From Bacillota bacterium (GTDB lineage: Bacteria > Bacillota > Clostridia > Christensenellales > UMGS416): a stretch of DNA of 10,670 nucleotides. The position numbers and the translations under genes are program-made. This document shows, piece by piece, positions 5,073 to 10,670 of the stretch. The stretch covers positions 1 through 10,670 of the forward strand of contig JAEYPH010000026.1 in assembly GCA_023410875.1 (NCBI GenBank). The letters run 5' to 3'. Positions within the stretch are counted from its first letter, which is position 1. Each line of letters opens with the position of its first letter. The notes beneath the pieces are model-generated. The model was not told the DNA's origin, ran no database searches, and was given only the letters and a program-made list of their open reading frames with translations.

Positions 5073-7730
5073 ATGAAGAGGGCTTTAACACTCAGCCTTA
5101 CGGCGTTTTTTTTGGCTGTCTCACTATGGGTGTCTGCGCCATTTAGCGAGAACGCGCAGGCCGCGCCCACCGTGCCAACCGGCTTCCAAGTCAAAGCATA
5201 CAGCGCCAGCCAGATCAACCTGTCTTGGAACGCCGTACTCGGTGCGACATCCTATCAGGTGTACCGCAGCATTGGAGCCTCATCAACTTACACCAGGATT
5301 GCGATAGTTACCACGAGGTCCTACAAGAACACCGGCCTTACGGCCGCCACAAGATACAACTATAAGGTCCGTGCGGTGAAATCCGGGAGCATAGGCGCCT
5401 TTACTGCGGTGAAGACCGTCTACACGAAACCGGCGACCCCGACCGGTCTTGTTGCCAGGACGATCAGCACCTCACAGATCGACCTGAGTTGGAACGCAGT
5501 AACGGGTGCGACCTCCTATCAGGTTTACCGTTCTTATGGCGCCTCCACGAACTATATCAGGGTAGCCATTGTCACGACACCACAATACAGCAACAAAGGT
5601 CTCGCGGTGGGAACCAGATACAACTACAAGGTTCGGGCGGTGAAATCCGGGAACTACGGTAATTTATCCACGGCAAAGACTGCCTATACTAAGCCAGCAA
5701 TCCCGACCGGGCTTACGGCCATTACGATCAGCACTGCACAGATCAACTTGAGCTGGAACGCGGTGATCGGCGCGACTTCTTATCAGGTGTACCGCTCCAC
5801 TGGCGCTTCAACATACTATGAGAGGATTGCTATCGTCACTAGACCCAATTATAACGACACAAATTGTGTCGCGGGAACCAGGTATACCTATAAGGTTCGC
5901 GCGGTCAAGTCTGGCAATATGGGTGGCTTTACCGCAGCGAAGACGGCCTATACCAGGCCAGCGGCTCCAACCGGAGTGACGGCGACCAAGGTCAGTGAGA
6001 CGGAGATACGGGTAAACTGGAATACGGTTCAAGGCGCTACGCGCTACAATGTATATCGTGTCGCCACAGGTCGTCTGGACTACATCAATACGGCTTATAG
6101 CACTGTTTTAGTATGTACAGGACTTACCGAGGGTAGGTATATTTTCGTTGTTGCAGCAGTTGCTGGAAGTGAGGAAGGACCTATAAGTGCTGAGTCAAAT
6201 GACATTTTTCTGGACGGGCCGCCGCCTGACGCGCCCACGGGCGTTACGGCAACTAAAATCAGCGAGACACAGATTCAGGTGAATTGGAATGCTGTGACTG
6301 GCGCGATCAAGTGTTACGCGGCTTACGCGTCGTTCAATGGTGGCCCGTATAACCTGGCGGGCGTAGTCGGACCTACATCGCGCATGATGATACTGGGCGG
6401 ACTGCCAAAAGGCACCTATAGATACAAGGTCTCGGCAATCACCGATGATGACGTCGAAAGTAGCCTCAGTGCTGCCACAGCTACCATTACGCTGGCGGGA
6501 CCGATTACAACGCCTACCGAAGTCACGGCGATCAAGGTCAATGATACACGAATCCATGTAACCTGGAAAGCGGTCGTCGGTGCGACCGGTTACAAAGCCT
6601 ATATGTCGGTAAACGGTGGCACCTTTTCCTCTCAGGGCATCGTTGCGACATCGACGTGCCAATGGGATCCTTGCGACCTGACGCCCGGCACATATAGCTT
6701 TAAGATTTCTGCTGTCTCCGGCTCTAATGAAAGCGCGCCGAGCGCGGCAACGGCCACTATTACACTCAGTGAGCCAACCTATACCATCGAAGATGGCCGG
6801 TATAGGTTGGTCAATACGTCGTCTGGTCTGAACTTGAATGGATATGATGGTTCAAGCAGCAGGGCATGGTGGGTTATCGCTGCAGCGGGAGATGGCAGCC
6901 AGGAGCAGATTTTCACGTTCCAACGGCAAACGGATGGCACCTATAAAATTTCCATTGAGCGGTATGGCCGGGTGCTGACGGCTGACGGTGGCTTGTTTGC
7001 TGGTGCGAATATGATCACCGCACCGGACTCCGGCGCAGCGAACCAGAGGTTTGTGCTAACCAAGAAATACGGAGATAGTTATTGTATATCGCCAGCCAGC
7101 AACAAAGGGTTGGCGGTAGGGCAGACCGATACATCGGTTTATGCGAACCGGTATTCCACGGCATTGATGGACATAACTTCGCCGGGTCATTATCAGTGGA
7201 CATTCGAGAAGATTGAAGAGACAAGCATAGAAAAGGCGCATTTCCCCATGACCAATATGAACATCTCGCAGGGGGCATATGGGAGTTATTCTCATTCGGG
7301 TTTAAATGCCATTGACATTTGTGGGAAAGATAGTGGGATAGAAGACTTATTCATGCCGTTTACAGGTAAAGTCGTTGCTATCAACAAGGCAGAGGGAAAT
7401 GTTGTTTGGATTGTGAGTGTTGACCCAGTACAATTTGCCAATGGCACTGTGGATTACTTAACTATAATGTTGGCGCATGACTGGAATATAGACAATCTAT
7501 ACAATGGGTTGATAATACCCAAAGGGACAGTTTTCTATCAGGAAGGTGAAGCCGGCAATGCTCAAGGTAATCATGTTCACATGGAATGTGCACAGGGGAA
7601 AAACGACGGCTCAGTCAATTATTTCACTTGGACAAGAAGCCACTGGGTATATGCATACAATGCTCTGTATCTATTGCCGGGTACGAATCGTATCAATGAT
7701 CGTGGATATCCTTGGAAAGTTTCGGATTAA
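5073..7730 (+). CDS. Secreted FN3 protein with ricin-type trefoil and C-terminal M23 metallopeptidase domain
   Basis: The protein is about 885 residues. ATG 5073 is chosen because GGAGG (5060-5064) lies 8 bases upstream and the N-terminus then aligns with its paralogue (MKR...LAVS.WVS). ATG 5070 is equally possible; GTG 5058 overlaps the ribosome-binding site. Signal peptide 1-30 (cleavage after AQA). FN3 modules span about 33-120, 121-208, 209-296, 297-386, 387-479 and 480-568. Residues 569-716 resemble a ricin-type beta-trefoil: DGRYRLVNTSSGLNL, then Q-x-F/W repeats (EQIFTF, NQRFVL, YQWTFE). Residues about 720-885 match an M23/LytM-like fold: H741 and D748 (SHSGLNAIDICGKDSG), then G-N-H834-V-H836-M-E, the expected zinc and catalytic residues. 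M23 enzymes cut peptidoglycan cross-bridges. Cell-wall hydrolysis guided by glycan binding is therefore likely, though activity is not proven. GC content falls sharply toward the 3' end. No clear terminator follows directly. Confidence 0.87.
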   Translation: MKRALTLSLTAFFLAVSLWVSAPFSENAQAAPTVPTGFQVKAYSASQINLSWNAVLGATSYQVYRSIGASSTYTRIAIVTTRSYKNTGLTAATRYNYKVRAVKSGSIGAFTAVKTVYTKPATPTGLVARTISTSQIDLSWNAVTGATSYQVYRSYGASTNYIRVAIVTTPQYSNKGLAVGTRYNYKVRAVKSGNYGNLSTAKTAYTKPAIPTGLTAITISTAQINLSWNAVIGATSYQVYRSTGASTYYERIAIVTRPNYNDTNCVAGTRYTYKVRAVKSGNMGGFTAAKTAYTRPAAPTGVTATKVSETEIRVNWNTVQGATRYNVYRVATGRLDYINTAYSTVLVCTGLTEGRYIFVVAAVAGSEEGPISAESNDIFLDGPPPDAPTGVTATKISETQIQVNWNAVTGAIKCYAAYASFNGGPYNLAGVVGPTSRMMILGGLPKGTYRYKVSAITDDDVESSLSAATATITLAGPITTPTEVTAIKVNDTRIHVTWKAVVGATGYKAYMSVNGGTFSSQGIVATSTCQWDPCDLTPGTYSFKISAVSGSNESAPSAATATITLSEPTYTIEDGRYRLVNTSSGLNLNGYDGSSSRAWWVIAAAGDGSQEQIFTFQRQTDGTYKISIERYGRVLTADGGLFAGANMITAPDSGAANQRFVLTKKYGDSYCISPASNKGLAVGQTDTSVYANRYSTALMDITSPGHYQWTFEKIEETSIEKAHFPMTNMNISQGAYGSYSHSGLNAIDICGKDSGIEDLFMPFTGKVVAINKAEGNVVWIVSVDPVQFANGTVDYLTIMLAHDWNIDNLYNGLIIPKGTVFYQEGEAGNAQGNHVHMECAQGKNDGSVNYFTWTRSHWVYAYNALYLLPGTNRINDRGYPWKVSD
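5169..5960 (+). repeat. Three 264-bp FN3-coding units, homologous to those in the upstream gene
   Basis: The module boundaries (proline of the Y-T-K/R-P linker at residues 120, 208 and 296) fall at exactly the same residue numbers as in the upstream paralogue. Module 1 of the two proteins is identical at 74 of 86 residues by hand count. Position-specific features are shared (AYSAS and TTRSY in module 1; ISTSQI and RSYGAS in module 2). The two genes therefore descend from one ancestor that already had three modules. Confidence 0.75.
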
Positions 7731-7783
7731 TTGTGCTAAGATGAATGATCCTGCCCAGACGGTGAAACCGAACATTTCCCCTG

Positions 7784-7812
7784 TTGTAATCCCTTTCTTG
7801 GGATGCTATAAT
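7784..7812 (+). promoter_or_regulatory. Strong sigma-A-type promoter for the rimP-nusA-infB operon
   Basis: The -35 box TTGTAA (7784-7789) is followed by a 17-base spacer and a perfect -10 box TATAAT (7807-7812). Transcription would begin near 7819-7820, giving a leader of about 136 bases before the rimP start. It is the best-matching promoter in the window. Confidence 0.75.
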
Positions 7813-7848
7813 GTAGCAGGTTGATCTAGGCTATGATTGCGTTTTCGC

Positions 7849-7870
7849 AAGAGTGGGGTTTCCCACTCTT
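7849..7870 (+). promoter_or_regulatory. Hairpin in the rimP operon leader (possible attenuator or terminator of upstream gene)
   Basis: AAGAGTGGG (7849-7857) pairs with CCCACTCTT (7862-7870) in a perfect 9-bp stem with loop GTTT. It is flanked by TGCG (7838-7841) and CGCA (7872-7875), which could extend it across a small internal loop. Alternatively TGCG can pair with CGCA at 7846-7849, a competing hairpin. The downstream bases TCGCATTG are not a good T tract. It lies after the promoter, so it is part of the operon leader, but it could also stop read-through from the M23 gene, which has no other terminator. Confidence 0.5.
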
Positions 7871-7955
7871 TCGCATTGTATAAGGCTGAGGTCTTTTCGA
7901 AATGTTAAGACAAGGGCCGAATCAAGGCCCCAAAACAGCGCAAAGGTGAAGGTGC

Positions 7956-8423
7956 TTGGAGAAAAAGTCGGTTAAGGACATCGCGCGCACGCTGGCCGAG
8001 CAGGCCCTCACGCCCGAAGGGTATGAGGTTGTGGATGTGCAGTTCAAGAGCGAGCGCGGCCAGTGGCATTTGAACATCTTTATCGACAAGCCCGGCGGCG
8101 TTACGCTGGAGGACTGCGAGAAGGCCACCCACCTGCTGGACCCGCTGCTGGATTCAGAGCCGGACATCGCGGGCAAGCACGATTATTTGATCATTTCGTC
8201 GCCCGGGCTGGACAGACCCATCAAGACCGATCGGGACTTCCAGCGCAATCTGGGGCGCCTATTGGATATAAAGTTGTTTTCCCCCTTGGATAAAAAGAAG
8301 GAATTCACCGGCACGCTGGAGTCCTTTGACGGGCAGGTCATCCGTCTCTCCACGCAATCCAAGGGGCTGCTGGAAATCCAGCGCGCCAACATCGCCAAGG
8401 CTGTGCAGCACATCGACTTCTAA
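7956..8423 (+). CDS. rimP: Ribosome maturation factor RimP
   Basis: The 155-residue product matches the usual RimP length. RimP binds free 30S subunits and assists assembly of the S12 region in the cytoplasm. Recognisable features are the N-terminal alpha/beta domain with LNIFIDKPGGVTLEDCE (39-55), the signature ISSPGLDRPIKTDRDF (80-95), and an SH3-like C-terminal domain with TGTLESFDGQVI. The start is a TTG at 7956: an in-frame TGA sits at 7947-7949, so no earlier start is possible. An AAGGTG ribosome-binding site (7943-7948) lies 7 bases upstream. The weak start codon may lower expression. It is the first gene of the operon; its stop codon overlaps the Shine-Dalgarno sequence of nusA. Confidence 0.95.
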   Translation: MEKKSVKDIARTLAEQALTPEGYEVVDVQFKSERGQWHLNIFIDKPGGVTLEDCEKATHLLDPLLDSEPDIAGKHDYLIISSPGLDRPIKTDRDFQRNLGRLLDIKLFSPLDKKKEFTGTLESFDGQVIRLSTQSKGLLEIQRANIAKAVQHIDF

Positions 8424-8434
8424 GGAGTGTCAAA

Positions 8435-9574
8435 ATGAAAGCGGATTTTCTCAATGCCCTTGACGAGATCGAAAAGGAGAGGGGCATAGGCAAGGAAGTG
8501 CTGCTGGAGGCCATAGAGGCCGCCCTGACTGCCGCATATAAAAAGAATTACGGCGCCACGCAGGACGTGCGCGTGTCCATCGATCGCGTCACCGGCGACA
8601 TCCGCGTGTTCAACCTGCGCACCGTCGTGGAGGAGATCGCCGACCCGGAGACCGAGATCACGCTGGACGAGGCCAAGACCATCCGCCCCAGCCTGCGCCT
8701 GGGCGACATCTACGAACGCGAGGTCAGCACCGCCAACTTCGGGCGCATCGCCGCGCAGACGGCCAAGCAGGTCATCGTGCAGCGCATCCGCGAGGCCGAA
8801 CGCGGCGTGATCTATGATGAATATATTGAAAAGCAGGACGAAATCGTCGTGGGTATCGTGCGCCGCATCGAGCGCAACAACGTATACCTGGGCATTGGCC
8901 GCAGCGAAGCCTATATGCCGCCGTCGGAGCAGGCCCGCGGTGAGCGCTACGCTCCCAACGACCGCCTGCGCGTGTACATCGTGGAAGTGCGCAAGAGCCC
9001 CAGAGGCCCTCAGGTCATCGTGTCACGCTCCCACCCGGGCCTCATCAAGCGCCTCTTTGAGAACGAGGTGCCCGAGATCAAGAGCGGCGTCGTGGAGATC
9101 AAGGCCATCACCCGCGAGGCGGGATTTCGCACCAAGATGGCCGTGTATTCCCACGATGAGGACGTGGACCCGGTGGGCGCCTGCGTAGGCCAGCGGGGCA
9201 TGCGCGTGGAGCGCGTGGTCGCAGAGCTGGGCAACGAACGCATCGACATCGTGCCCTGGTGCGAGGACCCGGCCGAGTACATCGCTAACGCGCTAAGCCC
9301 CGCCAAGGTGTCCATGGTGCGCTTGAGCGAACGCGACAAGATCGCCCGTGTTATCGTGGGCGACAACCAACTGAGCCTGGCCATCGGCCGGGAGGGGCAG
9401 AACGCCCGGCTGGCCGCCAAGCTGACCGGCTGGAAGATCGACATCAAGAGCCAGTCGCAGGTCATGGTGGAAGCCAGCGAAGAGGCTATGCGCCAGGCCG
9501 ACGAGGATGAGGACCTGGTGGATGACGCAGAAATTGAGGAAGCCAGCGCTTACAACGCTGACGAGCAGGAATAA
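8435..9574 (+). CDS. nusA: Transcription termination/antitermination factor NusA
   Basis: The 379-residue protein binds RNA polymerase and nascent RNA, and modulates pausing, intrinsic termination and antitermination. The N-terminal polymerase-binding domain spans about 1-130. An S1 domain follows at about 135-200 (DEIVVGIVRRIE to QVIVSRSHP). Two KH domains come next: GQRGMR at 252-257 in DPVGACVGQRGMRV, and AIGREGQNARLAAKLTGW starting at 316. The chain ends in an acidic tail (about 350-379) and lacks the acidic AR repeats of proteobacterial NusA, as in other Gram-positive bacteria. ATG 8435 has AGGAG at 8423-8427, 7 bases upstream, overlapping the rimP stop, so translation is tightly linked. 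High GC (about 64% in 9001-9180 by hand count) matches the core genome. Confidence 0.97.
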   Translation: MKADFLNALDEIEKERGIGKEVLLEAIEAALTAAYKKNYGATQDVRVSIDRVTGDIRVFNLRTVVEEIADPETEITLDEAKTIRPSLRLGDIYEREVSTANFGRIAAQTAKQVIVQRIREAERGVIYDEYIEKQDEIVVGIVRRIERNNVYLGIGRSEAYMPPSEQARGERYAPNDRLRVYIVEVRKSPRGPQVIVSRSHPGLIKRLFENEVPEIKSGVVEIKAITREAGFRTKMAVYSHDEDVDPVGACVGQRGMRVERVVAELGNERIDIVPWCEDPAEYIANALSPAKVSMVRLSERDKIARVIVGDNQLSLAIGREGQNARLAAKLTGWKIDIKSQSQVMVEASEEAMRQADEDEDLVDDAEIEEASAYNADEQE

Positions 9575-9592
9575 TCGGAGGACCGCCGCCAG

Positions 9593-9868
9593 GTGAAGAC
9601 CAGAAAGGTTCCCATGCGCATGTGCACCGGCTGCCGGGAGCGCCGCGAGAAGCGCGACTTGATCCGTGTGGTGCGCACGCCCGAGGGCATCGTGACCATC
9701 GACAAGACCGGGCGCAAGAACGGCCGCGGCGCCTATCTGTGCCGCGACAGCCTGCCCTGTCTGGAGAAGGCCGTCAAAACAAAGATGCTGGAGCGTTCGC
9801 TGGAAACACCCATCGGCGCGGATGTCTACGACCGCCTGCGTGAGGAGTTCAACAGCGATGAGCAATGA
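9593..9868 (+). CDS. ylxR: YlxR/RnpM-family RNA-binding protein (DUF448)
   Basis: The 91-residue basic protein has the family pattern: RKVPMRMCTGCRERREKRDL (4-23) with C11 and C14, then GRKNGRGAYLC (40-50), and C56. YlxR proteins lie between nusA and infB throughout the Bacillota. In Bacillus subtilis YlxR has been linked to RNase P (renamed RnpM) and to nucleoid-associated gene regulation. The start is GTG at 9593, with GGAGG at 9577-9581 (11-base gap, a little long). The VKTRKVP opening matches relatives, making the ATG at 9614 less likely. The last 11 bases overlap ylxQ. Confidence 0.92.
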   Translation: MKTRKVPMRMCTGCRERREKRDLIRVVRTPEGIVTIDKTGRKNGRGAYLCRDSLPCLEKAVKTKMLERSLETPIGADVYDRLREEFNSDEQ

Positions 9869-10181
9869 CCGCCTGAAGGGCATGATTGGCCTGGCCATCA
9901 AGGCCGGCAAGACGCTGTCCGGCGCTTTCGCCGTGGAAGGCGCCGTGGCGCGCGGCAAGGCGCGCCTGGCCATCATCGATGGCCGCGCCAGCGCCAGCAA
10001 GCTCAAGCAGTTCCAGCTGCTATGCCAGCGCCATGGCGTCAAGTGCGTGGTGCTGCAGGATTCCGGGGTGCTGGAAAGCCTTCTGGGCCGAGACAACCGT
10101 ACGGTCATGGCCATTCTGGATAACAACTTCGCTACGGCGATCTATGAATTAGCTAACAAAAACCAAGGGGTGCAGGAGTAA
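9858..10181 (+). CDS. ylxQ: YlxQ, L7Ae-family K-turn RNA-binding protein
   Basis: The 107-residue protein belongs to the L7Ae/L30e ribosomal-protein-like family that binds kink-turn RNA. The N-terminal signature GMIGLAIKAGKTLSGAFAVE (8-27) and the alternating alpha/beta pattern (RLAIIDGRAS, KCVVLQDSGVLESLLG, VMAILDNNFATAI) fit. The start is ATG 9858, preceded by AGGAG at 9843-9847 (10-base gap) and overlapping the ylxR stop by 11 bases. An in-frame ATG at 9822 lies deep inside ylxR, has no ribosome-binding site and would add non-homologous residues. Its precise cellular role is unsettled; the operon position suggests ribosome or RNA work. Confidence 0.9.
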   Translation: MSNDRLKGMIGLAIKAGKTLSGAFAVEGAVARGKARLAIIDGRASASKLKQFQLLCQRHGVKCVVLQDSGVLESLLGRDNRTVMAILDNNFATAIYELANKNQGVQE

Positions 10182-10182
10182 C

Positions 10183-10670
10183 ATGGCAAACCATTCCGTC
10201 CAAAAAGTGGCCGAGGAGCTCAAGGCTTCCTCCAACATCCTCATCGAGAGGATCGGCGATTCCCGCAGGAAGACCTATGACGTCATGGCCAGTCTGCGGG
10301 ATCTGGAGGACGCCATAAAGACCAGAATCCGCGAGGATCACGAGCGGGCCAGAGCCGAGGAAGCTGCCGCGCTGGAGCGAGAGCAGGCCCAGGCTGCCGC
10401 ACAGAGCCGCGAGGAGTCTCCGGCAGAGCGCCCGCAGGCCGCAGAACCGGTACAGCCCGAGCCCGAGACCCGCGCCCAGGCTGAGCCGCCGCGCGCCCAA
10501 GAGCCTGTGGAAGCCGTCGCGCAGCCCGCCGCTCCGGTGGAAGCCCCCGAGGTTCGCACGGAAAAGCCGGCGGCTCAGGCCGAACCCGCTCCCGCGCCGG
10601 CACCGCAGGGTGAAGCGCCCCGCGCCGAAGCCCCCGCCGGGCCGCGCGCTGCCGCACCCCGGCCGCAGGC
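10183..10670 (+). CDS. infB: Translation initiation factor IF-2, N-terminal part (3' truncated by window edge)
   Basis: ATG 10183 follows AGGAG (10174-10178) inside the end of ylxQ, one base after its stop codon. The frame is open to the window end (162 complete codons). Residues 7-24 (QKVAEELKASSNILIERI) resemble the IF2_N helical domain, and the preceding genes make infB the expected next gene. From about residue 60 the chain is low complexity, rich in Ala, Pro, Glu and Gln. This is typical of the poorly conserved linker before the GTPase core, which lies outside the window. IF-2 delivers fMet-tRNA to the 30S subunit and promotes subunit joining. The identification rests on synteny plus the N-terminal domain, as no GTPase motif is visible. 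Confidence 0.9.
   Translation, partial: MANHSVQKVAEELKASSNILIERIGDSRRKTYDVMASLRDLEDAIKTRIREDHERARAEEAAALEREQAQAAAQSREESPAERPQAAEPVQPEPETRAQAEPPRAQEPVEAVAQPAAPVEAPEVRTEKPAAQAEPAPAPAPQGEAPRAEAPAGPRAAAPRPQ

Larger units (their letters stand above)
7731..7955. other. Intergenic region between FN3-M23 gene and rimP
   Basis: The 225-base spacer contains the operon promoter and leader hairpin. A short CGGT-GAA-ACCG hairpin (about 7760-7770) has no T tract and is not a convincing terminator. A 21-codon ORF starting at ATG 7741 has no ribosome-binding site and is probably not translated. Confidence 0.5.

Noticed and set aside
7546..7824. A 92-codon plus-strand frame overlapping the end of the M23 gene
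   Set aside because: It mostly overlaps the M23 domain in another frame, lacks a ribosome-binding site and crosses the rimP promoter.
9822..9857. An upstream ATG start for ylxQ
   Set aside because: It would extend YlxQ by 12 residues inside ylxR without homology or a ribosome-binding site; ATG 9858 fits the family length.
9293..10126. A 277-codon minus-strand frame opposite nusA, ylxR and ylxQ
   Set aside because: It is antisense to three well-recognised, closely packed genes and has no recognisable domain.

Overview
The window looks like chromosomal DNA from a GC-rich member of the Bacillota, probably class Clostridia. The main reason is the complete run rimP-nusA-ylxR-ylxQ-infB at the right end. 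It has the Gram-positive gene order, a short NusA without C-terminal acidic repeats, purine-rich Shine-Dalgarno sites (GGAGG, AGGAG) and several TTG or GTG starts. Genus cannot be read from the sequence.

Layout. (1) Positions 1-834: the C-terminal half of a MATE-family multidrug/Na+ antiporter, cut by the window edge. (2) Positions 852-885: a strong bidirectional hairpin terminator shared with a convergent TerC-family membrane protein (897-1730, minus strand), which probably starts at a TTG codon. (3) Positions 1731-2021: a divergent promoter region that also holds a possible 49-codon small membrane-protein ORF overlapping the ribosome-binding site of the next gene. (4) Positions 2022-4916 and 5073-7730: two large paralogous secreted proteins on the plus strand. 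Both have a signal peptide followed by three 88-residue fibronectin type III (FN3) modules that align without gaps. The first then carries five more FN3 modules and two unidentified beta-rich domains. The second carries three more FN3 modules, a ricin-type beta-trefoil and a C-terminal M23-type (LytM-like) metallopeptidase domain. (5) Positions 7731-7955: a promoter with a perfect TATAAT and a leader hairpin. (6) Positions 7956-10670: the ribosome maturation and transcription/translation operon rimP-nusA-ylxR-ylxQ-infB, with infB running off the right edge.

How the genes work together. The rightmost operon is a housekeeping unit: 30S maturation, transcription elongation/termination, RNA-binding accessory proteins and initiation factor IF-2. 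The two FN3 proteins look like accessory cell-surface or secreted factors. The second is plausibly a cell-wall hydrolase held on glycans by its trefoil, and the first may be an adhesin or binding partner. They appear to have arisen by gene duplication followed by swapping of C-terminal modules. The C-terminal parts are visibly poorer in GC than the flanking core genes. The accessory content is concentrated in this FN3 island between terC and rimP. No tRNA, rRNA, CRISPR array, transposase or integrase was found.
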